Source: Temnopleurus reevesii (Eukaryota > Echinodermata > Echinoidea > Temnopleuroida > Temnopleuridae). Taken from it: a stretch of DNA of 64,000 nt. The stretch spans positions 190,852 to 254,851 of the forward strand of contig BQKZ01000116.1 of the NCBI GenBank assembly GCA_036244855.1, read 5' to 3'. The translations under genes were made by a program, and so were the position numbers. The notes beneath the pieces are model-generated. The model worked only from the letters and a program-made list of their open reading frames with translations. It searched no databases and had not been told where the DNA came from. Positions 12,891-22,879 of the stretch are shown here, piece after piece; the stretch's first letter is position 1, and each line of letters opens with the position of its first letter.

Positions 12891-13014
12891 CTGAAGCTTG
12901 CGGTGTGCAGTCCTCAGGTACGTCTGACATACAACCAGATCCAGTCACAAAGATAATATCCTGATCATCAGGTGTGTATTCACCGTCAGACGTGGGTGCT
13001 ATCGACATGGTGAT
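12891..13014 (-). CDS. NRXN: Neurexin stalk exon with a cysteine loop
   Basis: 124 nt, phase 0 in (TTTTTTCAG|ATCACC) and phase 1 out (TCAG|GTAAAT). It encodes an acidic, Thr/Ser-containing stalk piece with GSGCMSDVPEDC, a small disulfide loop like the neurexin cysteine loop near the membrane, followed by TPQASG. The terminal exon carries a second copy of the same arrangement. Because the length is not a multiple of three, skipping it shifts the frame into an early stop. Confidence 0.9.
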
Positions 13015-13636
13015 CTGAAAAAATAAAACAGAATTGATGAATCGTCATGATTGTTTATAACATAGTTAACTGAGACTTATATGACCCAGTCACAAAGCTT
13101 TAATTTGATATGTTGATCAGCTTCATATGCCAAGTATTAAGTTAGAATTAGAACTGTTGAACACAAGAATAAAGGGTTACCGAAAAGAATTTCTTTAAAA
13201 AAAACAGCTTATGAAGTTTGTCTTCTTATTTCAACCAAACAATGCATGTTTGGTGGAAAATGTGAGTTTAATTGCCAGAGGAGGCCATAGCATTGCTCAG
13301 CCAGAACAAAAGCAGGTTTTAATTTTTCTAAAAGCCCGGCAACAAGAGACCAAATAATGATCAAGTGTGGTGCGAGGAAGGAGAGCTTCCTGTAGCTTTA
13401 GTTTTGCTCAGACATTTTGGCTAACAGATCAAAAAATGATTCCCGGGAAAATAATTCTTTAAACGCTTTCTGGCTACCCTGCTTGCATGATTTTTCAACA
13501 AACCAATATCAAAATGTTGGAAATTTGGAAAATCATAGGATTTCCTTTATTTTACTCCCATTTTCCTCTGACTTCAGAGTAGCAACTGCTGTCTGCTTTT
13601 GATGTGAGGAGTCATATATCTCCATTAAAAACATAC
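13015..13636 (-). other. Neurexin intron
   Basis: 622 bp of AT-rich sequence. I see no element or optional exon in it. Confidence 0.8.
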
Positions 13637-13890
13637 CTTGGTTGGGCCAGTGAGATCAGAGTTAGCCGTACTCGACACGTTCACAACCGGTGGCAATACT
13701 GGAGTCTTCTTGGTGGTTGTGATGCGATAAAAGGTATTGTGATCTGACGTGGTGGGTATCGGTGTGCCATAGATGTAATTCTCTGGATCCTGCAGCTCCC
13801 CAACGTTCCCACTGAGGACGATCCGAGGGTCATCAGATGCTGCAATGTCCAAGACTCTCATGTCGTTGTACGACAGTCCTGACATCATAC
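13637..13890 (-). CDS. NRXN: Neurexin exon: end of LNS6 and start of stalk
   Basis: 254 nt, phase 1 in (CCATACAG|GTATGA), phase 0 out (ACCAAG|GTATGT). It begins with the last LNS6 strands (MSGLSYNDMRVLDIAASDD, matching the neurexin pattern LSGLYYNGLKVLNMAAEND). A Thr/Pro/Val-rich linker follows with a possible N-glycosylation site (NVSS). Confidence 0.93.
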
Positions 13891-14570
13891 CTGTATGGAA
13901 AGATGCACGCTATTTGTTACCACTATGATCATTACAGACATAGGGAGTGGAAAAAGGATAGTCTACCATTTTACCATAATTCTAACACATTTTGAGGGTC
14001 CAATGAAACAAAAATGTAGCTTTGTTTGGGCCAAAAATGATATTTTTGTGTCAAAATATTAAGAAAAATGTGACCTTTACAATAAACAGAATGGCACCAA
14101 AGGCTTCTTGTCATAAAGAAATCAATGCAAACCAAAATGTTCGAACAAATTTCCTCAAAACGGCTAAATTAGAATTGGGTATTTGTGTCACTAATCCTCC
14201 AATTTTACCAGTATACAAGAAAATATTCTTTTACTTCTATTTATGACCTGGAGCCATGCCAGATGACAAAAAAAAAATCAATAATTTCATCAAGAAATTC
14301 TCTGGGCATGGAATATCTAATAACTACATTCTCTCAGTTCATGGCCTATTTCAGCAATATAGGGGAGTGTTGCTCAAAATCAACTGCAAATAAGCTGCAA
14401 CTTTGAAAATTGTAACGCGCATTTTCATTCGCGCACAATATGCATATTTAACAAGACACGCTTGAAACAATGATTTTGATTGGCACGTTCTGAGCAACTG
14501 CAACTTGCGATCAATTGCAACTTTTGAACACCCCCTTAGCCTTACATCATTATGATCATAATTCTCATAC
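13891..14570 (-). other. Neurexin intron with one MITE
   Basis: 680 bp. Its right third is occupied by the MITE-like element at 14361-14538; the rest is plain AT-rich sequence. Confidence 0.75.
14361..14538. mobile_element. MITE, family with GTGTTGCTCAAAA ends (copy 1)
   Basis: Imperfect terminal inverted repeats (AGGGGAGTGTTGCTCAAAA / TTTTGAACACCCCCTT). The interior has the family marker GCGCATTTTCATTCGCGCA. Three more copies lie at 56485, 56866 and 61788, all in the same orientation. Confidence 0.75.
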
Positions 14571-14681
14571 CTTCAAACTGAGATGAAAGAGGGGCTCGTC
14601 TTCTTCGTCTAGATTCTCTGATGTCTCCGCGTCCACCGAGGTTGATTATTGCCTGATCGTCAAAGAATGTAGATTGCTTGC
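14571..14681 (-). CDS. NRXN: Neurexin LNS6 exon with a polybasic insertion
   Basis: 111 nt, phase 1 both sides (TTCTTTAG|GCAAGC ... TTTGAAG|GTATGA). It encodes the LNS6 strand that follows the vertebrate SS4 position (KQSTFFDDQAIINLGGRG) and then RESRRRRRAPLSSQFEG. The equivalent loop in vertebrate neurexin is much shorter. Five consecutive arginines fit a furin-type cleavage consensus (R-X-R/K-R). Confidence 0.92.
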
Positions 14682-14915
14682 CTAAAGAATGATAGAAATA
14701 CAGGTGCACATTTCATATTTGATTACTCTAGCCCTAAGGACCGTAAGCCATGAAGCATAAATCATCAAGGATTTAATGGTAAAAAAAAAACCGCACAAGA
14801 AAGTTTACATAAATACTGCCACTTTTAGGATATTGAATACTCCTTACAACAATTCACTTATTTCAAAGTGATGGGAAGTAAACTTTATATTTATAAAAAT
14901 GAAAATAAAGCTAAA

Positions 14916-14957
<42 letters not shown>

Positions 14958-15615
14958 ATGTACACAGACCATAAAGTACAGTGTACTTTCCATCTTCATC
15001 AGATGCTCCAGGTGCTCAGAGCAAATTAATTAAAGAGATGAATTTAAAGGTTATGAAAGTCAAAAGGCACCTTTAAATACATAAGTCTTAAGGTTGTCCT
15101 TGAAGGAAGACATTGATGTTGAAGCTTTCAGACTCTATGGAAGGGCATTCCACAGAGTTGGCTCTGAGTGAGTAAGTGCTTGTTCCTTCATGATCTCTTT
15201 GAAATCAGGAATACCATTTCAATATTTGAATAGTAACAAAAAACATGCATTGCTAAAAAGTAAATATGGTTACTTATAGGACAGGGAGGGAAGGATAGAA
15301 AAAAGAGAGAGTGAAGAGTAATGAGAAAAAGAGAGAAGGGGGAATGGGAGAGCAGAGATGGATAGAGAGATTTAAAGAAAGTGAGGACAAAATGGAAGTT
15401 TTGGTATCTTCTTGACATAAAAGAGATATGCATTTTGTTAGATAGAAAGGAGATGGAGAGAGAGAGAGAGGGGGAGACAATGAGAGGGAAGGTGAGAAAG
15501 TAAAAGAAGGAGAGGAACAGATAAAGTGTAAGACATGGAGAATATATAAATATATATAGAGAGAGAGAGAAAGGGGAGAGATCAGAGAATGGAGACAGCA
15601 CCCATTCAATCTAAC
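14682..15615 (-). other. Neurexin intron at the SS4 position
   Basis: 934 bp lying exactly where vertebrate neurexins carry the alternatively spliced SS4 insert. It contains an (AAT)n tract at about 14919-14957 and a purine-rich tract at 15290-15600, which is a pyrimidine tract in the transcript. I found no exon resembling the vertebrate 30-residue SS4 insert. Confidence 0.7.
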
Positions 15616-15787
15616 CTTTGGGTGTCTTGTGAATGCGAGCATACTGGTCTATCTGCAATGATGCGTTTGCTCCAGTCCGTTGAAAGTGGATAACATGGTA
15701 GGCTCCGTCGTTGATCCGATTAGTGTCGTCGCTGATCGTGTGATCAGCTGAACCAAAGTTATACATAGTCCACAGGTAGCCATTAAC
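15616..15787 (-). CDS. NRXN: Neurexin LNS6 exon, central strands
   Basis: 172 nt, phase 0 in (TTTTCTAG|GTTAAT) and phase 1 out with an unusual donor (AAAG|GTTAGA). It encodes VNGYLWTMYNFGSADHTI through INDGAYHVIHFQRTGANASL to the SS4 boundary KTPKG. INDGxYHV and the conserved N-glycosylation sequon NAS match LNS6 of neurexins, the neuroligin-binding domain. Confidence 0.93.
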
Positions 15788-17758
15788 CTAGAAAATCAAA
15801 ATAGAATGTCAACAAATCAACACAATTTCATTTAGCATTCAATTCACCTGTAACTAAATCACTTAATTTGGTTAAAAAATTAATTCTTTGTGCACTGGGC
15901 TGCAAACCCATGAACATGGAACTGTTTTCTGAGAAGTTATAACACTGAACATGCATGATTAATTCATGAATATCCCTCCCAATAAAACTCTTTTGATTGA
16001 AGGATACAAATGGGTGAAAAACTGATTGCAATTGCAGGACGATCAATGTAATCAAAATCAGTGCAATAGGCCATTTAATAACATCTAGATGGTATTCAAA
16101 CACATAATAGGTGGAGTTTCAGCAAATTAAAAATAACATCTAGTATAAATTCTGGTACTAAATGATCGCAAATAGCACAACTTTTACACTGATTCACATA
16201 CTCTAGTCTTTCTTGAAGTTGTTCTTAATTTTTTAAGAAACATTTAGTAAAACACAGACCAAATTATGGTATTCGATTTGCATGGCCCATATAATATGAT
16301 AGGTGATGACAATTTTTGGCATCAACATATAATCCACCATTGAAATTTGAAATTCTATAACGTCCATAAATTAAAAAAAAACTTGGGTGGAACATTCAGT
16401 ATATTCCCTCCTCTGCTGGTCATCATCCTCCTAATATCTAAAGGAGAGCTGTTAATTTGTTTGTTTGTTTGTTTGTCTCCTAATATCTAAAGGAGAGCTG
16501 TTAATTTGTTTGTTTGTTTGTTTGTTTGTTTGTTTGTTCCACTACTCCTCCCAGATCCTTGGGGGGATCTTGACCAAACTTGGTGGATGTATGTAGGGGA
16601 ACCCCAGAATTGCCCTTGAGGGGTTGGTTTTGTGAAAGGTCAAGGTCATTGGGGTCAAAGGTCAATTTTTCATATCTCCGGACTCCCTGGACCGATTTGG
16701 ACCAAACTGGGTGGGTGCATGTAGGGGAACCCCAGAATTGTCCTTGAGGGGTTGGTTTTGTGAGAGGTCAAGGTCACTGGGGTCAAAGGTCAATTTTTCA
16801 TATCTCCGGACTCCCTGGACCGATTTGGACCAAACTTGGTGGGTGTATGTAGGGGAACCCCAGAATTGCCCTTGAGGGGTTGGTTTTGTGAAAGGTCAAG
16901 GTCACTGGGATCAAAGGTCAATTTTTCATATCTCCGGACTCCCTGGACCGATTTAGACCAAACTTGGTGGGTGCATGTACATGATGTAGGGGAACCCAAG
17001 AATTGCCCTTGAGGGGTTGGTTTGTGAAAGGTCAAGGTCACTGGGGTCAAAGGTCAATTTTTCATATGTCCGGACTCCCCGGACCGATTTGGACGAAACT
17101 TGGTGGGTATATGTAGGGGAACCCCAGAACTAGCTGTCCTTGCGGGGTTGGTTTTGTGAAAGATCAAGGTCACTGGAGTCAAAGGTCAATTTTTCATATC
17201 TCCGGACTCCCTGGGCCAATTTGGACCAAACTTGGTGGATGTATGAAGGTTGGCCCCAAGATTGCCCTTGAGGGGTTCGCTTTCAGAAAGGTCAAAGGTC
17301 AAGGGGTCAAAAAGTCATATTACCATATTTCTGTTCTCTCTTGATAGCTTTCAACAAAACTTGACAGTTAGGGGGCGCTTGGGCGCTTGGGCAGCCACAA
17401 ATGATAAATGAACCCTCCCCATCTCGCCCTTAATTCACACACAGTTAAAGTATATCTCATTTCATGTTAAACAATAGGCCTACAGTGTATGTAAAATACA
17501 ACCACGCAGCATATAGCAATACTGTTTGGTTATATAACACTCATGGCATAATGACAGTCAAGTACAGAATATTAAGAATTCAATTTCATCTCCCTATGTC
17601 AATTTTAATCGTTTTCATAAGTCAAATGTATGTATCTTCCTTTATGTATACCTCGAAAAGTGTGAGAAAGTTACATAATTACCACATAACACTTCCACAA
17701 AACTGCTAGCGATACCCGGCGCGTAGCGCCGGGTATAGCTAGTCTATATAATATTTAC
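15788..17758 (-). other. Neurexin intron with a tandem-core repeat element
   Basis: About 2 kb. Its downstream half in window coordinates (about 16428-17742) is one repeat element, described separately. The rest is AT-rich with nothing recognisable. Confidence 0.75.
16428..17742. mobile_element. Pearl-like / Helitron-like nonautonomous element with 128-bp core repeats
   Basis: The left end has TCCTAATATCTAAAGGAGAG twice (starting about 16429 and 16477), each followed by (TTTG)n. The core has about five tandem monomers; CATATCTCCGGACTCCC or its variant starts at 16671, 16799, 16927, 17063 and 17195. The right end is a GC-rich hairpin (17712-17722 with 17726-17736, 3-nt loop) followed by GCTAG. 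A microsatellite, tandem core and terminal hairpin before CTAG fit nonautonomous Helitron/Helentron relatives such as the bivalve 'pearl' and sea-urchin 'Tsp' repeats. This is an inference from architecture. Confidence 0.6.
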
Positions 17759-17937
17759 CAGTTCCATTTCAATGTAGTCATCAGACGTTGCGCTGTTGAT
17801 CCGTGCTATGATGGCGTTGGCGGATCTTGAAGCGATACCCATGCTCAGATCGTCGTGATCGGTTCGCAGCCATTGAGACTCCGGGATCTCTAAGGAGATG
17901 AGACCGCCACCGGTCCCAAACCCAAATGATGTACTCA
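17759..17937 (-). CDS. NRXN: Neurexin LNS6 first exon
   Basis: 179 nt, phase 1 in (CTCCTCATAG|TGAGTA), phase 0 out (GAACTG|GTAAAT). It encodes VSTSFGFGTGGGLISLEIPE... DYIEMEL, corresponding to vertebrate TTYIFSKGGGQITY ... DYLELH. The vertebrate beta-neurexin promoter lies just upstream of this point. Here the intron reads open through a pyrimidine tract, but I saw no nearby ATG. Confidence 0.93.
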
Positions 17938-18604
17938 CTATGAGGAGGAGAAGGAGGAGGAGGAGAGGGGAGAGGGGGAGTAAGAGGTGATGAGAAGATG
18001 CAAGAGGTAGGAAAGAAGGTGGTAAATCCAAAATCAGGAGATGATCAATTGACAGGAGGAGGAGGACGAGAGGCGAGAGAAATGGGGTGAGGATGGGTTG
18101 GATAAGGGGAAAGGTGGAGAAGGAGGTGATGGAAGTGGAATGGGAGGAGAATGAATGGACAACAAGAGAAGAAGAAAAATAGGGAAGGAAGATAGCAATG
18201 GAGGAGGATAGTTAGGGAGGATAAAGAGGGGATAGAGTGAAGAGAGAATGAATATGAGGTGTATGAAGGTTGTTAGGATGACATGAAAGGAGTAGGTTGA
18301 GGAGAAAGAAAAGGGTGATATAAAGATAAAAAAGGAAATTGGTTAACTACTACTCTTCATGAAGTAAAAATTTGTCAATATGTAAACTGAATCTAGGCCA
18401 TTTGAAAGCACTTAAAAATTGGTTTTACACTGTAATCTCCTTGAATATTCTATTAGATTTCATAAAAAGGAATAACTCAATTTGACTCAGGCATACATTT
18501 ATACTCTGGGACCTTTTTTTACACTTATAATTGATTTTTCCCCTTCATACCAATGACAATTCTAAGCATCAATGTCTTACATTTTCAGAAAATACAGTAT
18601 TTAC
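17938..18604 (-). other. Neurexin intron, purine-rich on the plus strand
   Basis: 667 bp. From 17940 to about 18330 it is dominated by GAGGA/GGAGAA repeats, which give a very long pyrimidine tract in the transcript ahead of the LNS6 exon. Nothing else is seen. Confidence 0.8.
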
Positions 18605-18724
18605 CTTCAGAACAATTAACTCCTGAGAAACTTGTCATTCTACAATCACAGCTATATCCATTCCAACCAGGGATACAAACTCCTCCGTTGGCACACACAT
18701 CGGCAAGGCATAGGTCACCATTAT
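18605..18724 (-). CDS. NRXN: Neurexin EGF3 exon
   Basis: 120 nt, phase 1 on both sides (TTTACCTAG|ATAATG ... TGAAG|GTAAAT). One complete EGF-like domain with six cysteines (C-x4-C-x5-C-x8-C-x-C-x8-C); it includes VCANGGVCIPGWNGYSCDC and the neurexin EGF3 signature MTSFSG. It links LNS5 to LNS6. Confidence 0.95.
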
Positions 18725-20274
18725 CTAGGTAAATAAGAAAATAGGAGGAAGGATAGGTTAACATTTTGGGCCAGTAATTAAAAATACAAATGAGTTATCA
18801 AACCAAATTAGGATTAAATGCTCTGCCATAGGCTACAACCTTCTTTCAGCACACACTAAATATGTTCATACATATGTTTATCATTACTATTTTTTTCTTT
18901 CTCAGTTTTCTCCCATGTCTTTTAATTCTGTACATGTACATCTATTTGTATCAATTGTATCTACTGTACGTCATCATTTTTCAGATCATTGAATGATTTT
19001 CTGATAATTTGATAGATTTTGAAAACTCGATCAAAAATTTTGATACCTTTAGGAAATTCCTAACTTCCCTTTCTAGTCAGATTAGACGAAAGTGAAATGT
19101 GGACTGAGCAATGAGATGTAAATTGCAGATGGCGCCAGAACACTTTTGTCAAATAAAGCCTTGGAGTGATGAGACAATGTTTGAGGACGATAGATTGTCT
19201 CCACCAATGCTTCTGTATTACCCTCTATGGTATTAACAACACTTTTTTGGCACCAACAGAAAACTTAACTCCTGCACAAGCTAAACATTTTGCTGGCGTT
19301 ATATTTTTGCTGATTTAGTGACCATGTATACACTACAACATCTGCTCATTAGAATGGCCATCCATTTGTATACACTGATTTTTTTCTTCAAAGCATGAAA
19401 ACTAAAAACCTGTTAAAAGATAAATAGCTCTTAAAATTCAGTGACTTTGCTAAAATATTTGCTTTAACAATGATTCAAGAAATTTCCAAAGAACCAATAA
19501 ATTGCATAATGTAAGTCTTTAAATAGTATTCACGATTCTTGAGACAATGTATTGATTTAAAAATTGATTTTTTTTTTCATCTGGAATCAGTTCAAAGTAA
19601 TAACCCTACGAACCTGTTATAGGTGCAATATTTCCAAGGACGTATTCAAAATTCACTTTAAAAATCAATATAACTATTAAACTTCAATATAGATCTGTTA
19701 AGAATCAATCTAAAGAAATGGGAGTCATAAAAATTTATGTTTGTTCAGGACAAGGTCAGACGAGACAGAAGACCATCAATACAAGACAGACTATTGATTT
19801 GTCACAAGAAATTGTCTTTACAATTGTCATTGTCTTTTGCTCAAAAATCATTTGATAAATGCAATGTGGCATGTACATTCATAGTCATAACTCATTTTTA
19901 TTGTACCAAGGATTTAATAAAAAAAAAAGTAAAAGGAAAGATTGATTGAATGACGGAGAAATAAATCTCAATTTTGTATTTCTTCATGAGAAGATGTTTA
20001 GTTGAGCTGTTCGGCTATTCTAAATCTAATTTCTGATTTGATACATATTTCACCATGTTGGACATCTCTTTATAAAGTCAGAATTCTGTTCCAGATTGCT
20101 CTTATCCGTTTCAAATCTGATGGTAAAGTCTGAATTCTCAAAGGAGCATAGCACCCCTTTCAATTATATTAGCTACTTGCATGCTAGAGTCTTATACAAC
20201 TGATTTAATACCTCAGTGGACAAAGTGCCTTTCTACAAGAATCCCTAATAGTGCCACATGCCTGAATAAATGTT

Positions 20275-20524
20275 ACAATGGGTGACTTCAAGTATGGTGT
20301 TGAACGCTGGTGTTGGAGTTGCAGCAAAACCAACACCAGCCTCAACACCAAATTTGAAGTCTGTCGGTGTTTGGGGTAGACCTCGCAAGATTCTGACGTT
20401 TTCCGGTTGTTTCTGTATCACTTCTGTAAACTGACCAATGGTGTTGGAGCTCAGTTTACGGACTGTTTTGCTCTCTCAACACCAACACCAACACCGAACA
20501 CCGTACTTAAAGTCACCCATTGTG
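20275..20524. mobile_element. GTGTTGG-rich MITE (copy 1)
   Basis: Terminal inverted repeats ACAATGGGTGACTTCAAGTA and TACTTAAAGTCACCCATTGT flank GTGTTGG/CCAACAC-rich arms, so the element can fold into a long hairpin. A second copy lies at 58203-58433. Confidence 0.75.
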
Positions 20525-20794
20525 ATTAATGGACAAAAGAAAAATGCAGATGCACTTAGGATTCGACAATGAACTTCATCCAGCAAAGTCTTCAATTACT
20601 CCATATTACAACCATTAGAGAGTATGTATTGAATCAGAAATTTGAATGAGAATAATTGAACCAAAATTTTCCAAGAAGGAAAGAGTGGCAACCAAGATGC
20701 TCTTTTCCATCATTCATTTGGGAAGCAAGCAATGAATCCACCAAAGTCTTTGGTTATTCCATAAAGTTATTCCATAAACTTATGCAATACCTAC

Positions 20795-20915
20795 CTTCAC
20801 ATCCCAGTTTGAGGTTGCTCTTATCCATCTCAATACTGATGGCAGAATCCTCCAGATCTTGCTTACGGCCATTGACTTCTAAGGATGCAAAGCACCCTTG
20901 GAAGCCCATCCTGGC
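20795..20915 (-). pseudogene. Partial copy of the LNS5 C-terminal exon (farthest)
   Basis: Near-identical to the 3' half of the exon at 21798-22002. The frame MGFQGCFASLEVNGRKQDL continues open to LKLGCE and ends in a preserved donor (GAAG|GTAGGT). The 5' half of the exon is missing, and no in-phase acceptor is seen. The copied unit, including intron, repeats with a period of 407 bp. Confidence 0.8.
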
Positions 20916-21201
20916 TACATCTATACTAAACCCTTACATCATAATTTCAGACCTCTGTTGAACAAGGACCTAAGTGCTGGACTCGGTAACAGTGCCTCAC
21001 AAGTAATGGATATTACAACCATTAGAGAGTATGTATTGAATCAGAAATTTGAATGAGAATAACTGAACCAAAATTTTCCAAGAAGGAAAGAGTGGCAACC
21101 AAGATGCTCTTCTCCATCATTCATTTGGGAAGCAAGCAATGAATCCACCAAAGTCTTTGGTTATTCCATAAAGTTATTCCATAAACTTATGCAATACCTA
21201 C

Positions 21202-21321
21202 CTTCACATCCCAGTTTCAGATTGCTCTTATCCATCTTAATACTGATAGCAGAATCCTCCAGATCTTGCTTACGGCCATTGACTCCTCGGGATGCAAAGC
21301 ACTCTTGGAAGCCCATCCTGC
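21202..21321 (-). pseudogene. Partial copy of the LNS5 C-terminal exon (middle)
   Basis: As the copy at 20795: open frame with several changes (GFQGC to GFQEC, SLE to SRG, RGCE to LGCE) and a donor GTAGGT. The 5' half is missing. Confidence 0.8.
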
Positions 21322-21595
21322 CTACCTCTATCCTATACCCTTACATCATCATTTAAATTCATTGAAGGAGCTAATGAAATCGGTAATAGTGCAACACAAA
21401 CAATGGCATTGCAACCATTAGAAAGTATGTATTGAATAAAAAATATGAATGAGAATAGCTGAACAAAAGTCTTCTCATGCAAGAAAGTATGGCAACCAGG
21501 ACATTTTTCTCCATCACTCATTTGAGAAGCAAGCACTGAATCCACCAAAGTCTTTGGTTTAATACTCCATAAAGATTGCACTTCTCAATACCCAC

Positions 21596-21705
21596 CTTCA
21601 CATCCCCATTTGAGGTTGCTCTTATCCAACTCAATACTGATGGCAGAATCCTCTAGATCTTGCTAACGGCAATTGACTTCTAAGGATGCAAGCCCATCCT
21701 ATCTA
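21596..21705 (-). pseudogene. Partial copy of the LNS5 C-terminal exon (nearest, broken)
   Basis: The nearest and most degraded copy. It has an in-frame TAG in place of a lysine codon after VNCR, a short deletion in the GFQGC region, and a donor GTGGGT like that of the real exon. Confidence 0.75.
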
Positions 21706-21797
21706 CCTCTATACTAAACCCTTACATCATAATTTAAGACCTCTGATGAAGAAGGACCTAATTGCTGGAATCACTAACGTTGCTTCTCAATACCCAC

Positions 21798-22002
21798 CTT
21801 CACATCCCCGTTTCAGATTGCTCTTATCCATCTCGATGCTGATGGCAGAATCCTCCAGATCTTGCTTGCGGCCATTGACTTCTAAGGATGCAAAGCACCC
21901 TTGGAAGCCCATCCTGGCCTCCACACCAGCCGGCAGGTCCTCATACATATCGGTGTAAACCCCACCTACGTAGAGATTCTCAGTCAGATCGAGATGTCTT
22001 GC
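21798..22002 (-). CDS. NRXN: Neurexin LNS5 C-terminal exon
   Basis: 205 nt, phase 0 in (CTCTCCAG|GCAAGA), phase 1 out (TGAAG|GTGGGT). It encodes ARHLDLTENLYVGGVYTDMY ... MGFQGCFASLEVNGR ... RGCE, the last LNS5 strands including the terminal cysteine pair. It is chosen over the partial copies because it alone has both the acceptor and the full YVGG-to-GC span. Confidence 0.95.
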
Positions 22003-22879
22003 CTGGAGAGGGGGAGAAAGAGGGAGAGTTCAGAGTTTTCAAATTACTTTTGTGAAAATATGACGGCTACGTCCATGACTGCTACGTCCAGAATCACACC
22101 ACTTAAAATATCCTACCCTAGCCTCCACCTTGCGAGAGTTATTGCAACCCAACATCAAACCAATCCCTTCTACTCTCCTCCACTATCTGCTTCTTATTTC
22201 ATTTCTTTGGAGTATCTGGCTCCAGATTTGACTTTGAGATAAAACATGACCTCTGGTCTTTTATGGCAGGTTTCACTATAAAAACAAAACAAATCTTTTT
22301 TGGATCCCGCCCACATAGAATTTCTCAGGCATATTGAGATGTCTTGCCTGGTGAGAGGGAGAACGACAGAGATTTAGAATTGATGAGGTGCCCATGTGAT
22401 GGAGACGTCCAAAATCACACCACTTCAAACATTCTATCCTACCCTCCATCTCGTGAGAGTAATTTTACTCAAACATCAACCCAACACCTTCTGATATCCT
22501 TCTCCACTTTCTGCTTCTTCCCATATCCCCTCCTTATTACTTCCTCGGAGTATTGGGCTGCAGATATGAGTTTGAGTCAAAACTCGAATTCTGGTCATTT
22601 ATGGCAGGCGCTGCGATGAAAAACCTCAAACCTTTTTTATGATCATTTACCTTGTATTTAATTACTTTAATTGATTTACTCTGAGCGCCTTGAGCATCTA
22701 ATTAGGGCGGAAAAGGCGCTATATAAGCTACGTTCTTTTGTGATCATGAAACTATTGTGAAGGCTTGAATGAAATGGTTTATTCTCTCCAAAATCATTTG
22801 TCCCTTCTGTACACAAAGTGATTGGGTAATTGTAGCATAAAGAAGCATGTATGAGATTTGATTTCTGAATAATACTCAC
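22003..22879 (-). other. Neurexin intron with a duplicated exon 5' part
   Basis: 877 bp. About 22301-22615 is a diverged copy of 21950-22260, containing the first part of the LNS5 exon and its upstream intron. 22665-22740 looks like a SINE tail (GAGCGCCTTGAGC, GGCGCTATATAAG). Confidence 0.8.
22301..22347 (-). pseudogene. Partial copy of the LNS5 C-terminal exon, 5' part
   Basis: On the minus strand an acceptor (CACCAG|GCAAGA) is followed by ARHLNMPEKFYVGGI, a diverged copy of ARHLDLTENLYVGGV, after which similarity stops. It sits 345 bp upstream of the real exon in the transcript. Confidence 0.7.

Larger units (their letters stand above)
18725..21797 (-). other. Neurexin intron with exon-tail duplications
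   Basis: About 3.1 kb. It holds a hairpin MITE at 20275-20524 and, at 20600-21797, three partial copies of the neighbouring LNS5 exon with their flanking intron. The remainder is AT-rich. Confidence 0.8.

Noticed and set aside
14682..15615. An SS4-type alternative exon in the LNS6 intron
   Set aside because: Searched by eye for an in-phase exon of about 90 nt at the vertebrate SS4 position; none with both splice sites was found.
17759..18031. Leucine-rich leader directly upstream of LNS6, where vertebrate beta-neurexin starts
   Set aside because: The frame begins with TTG, no ATG was found nearby, and the Leu/Pro/Ser run is the translation of a long CT-rich intron tract.
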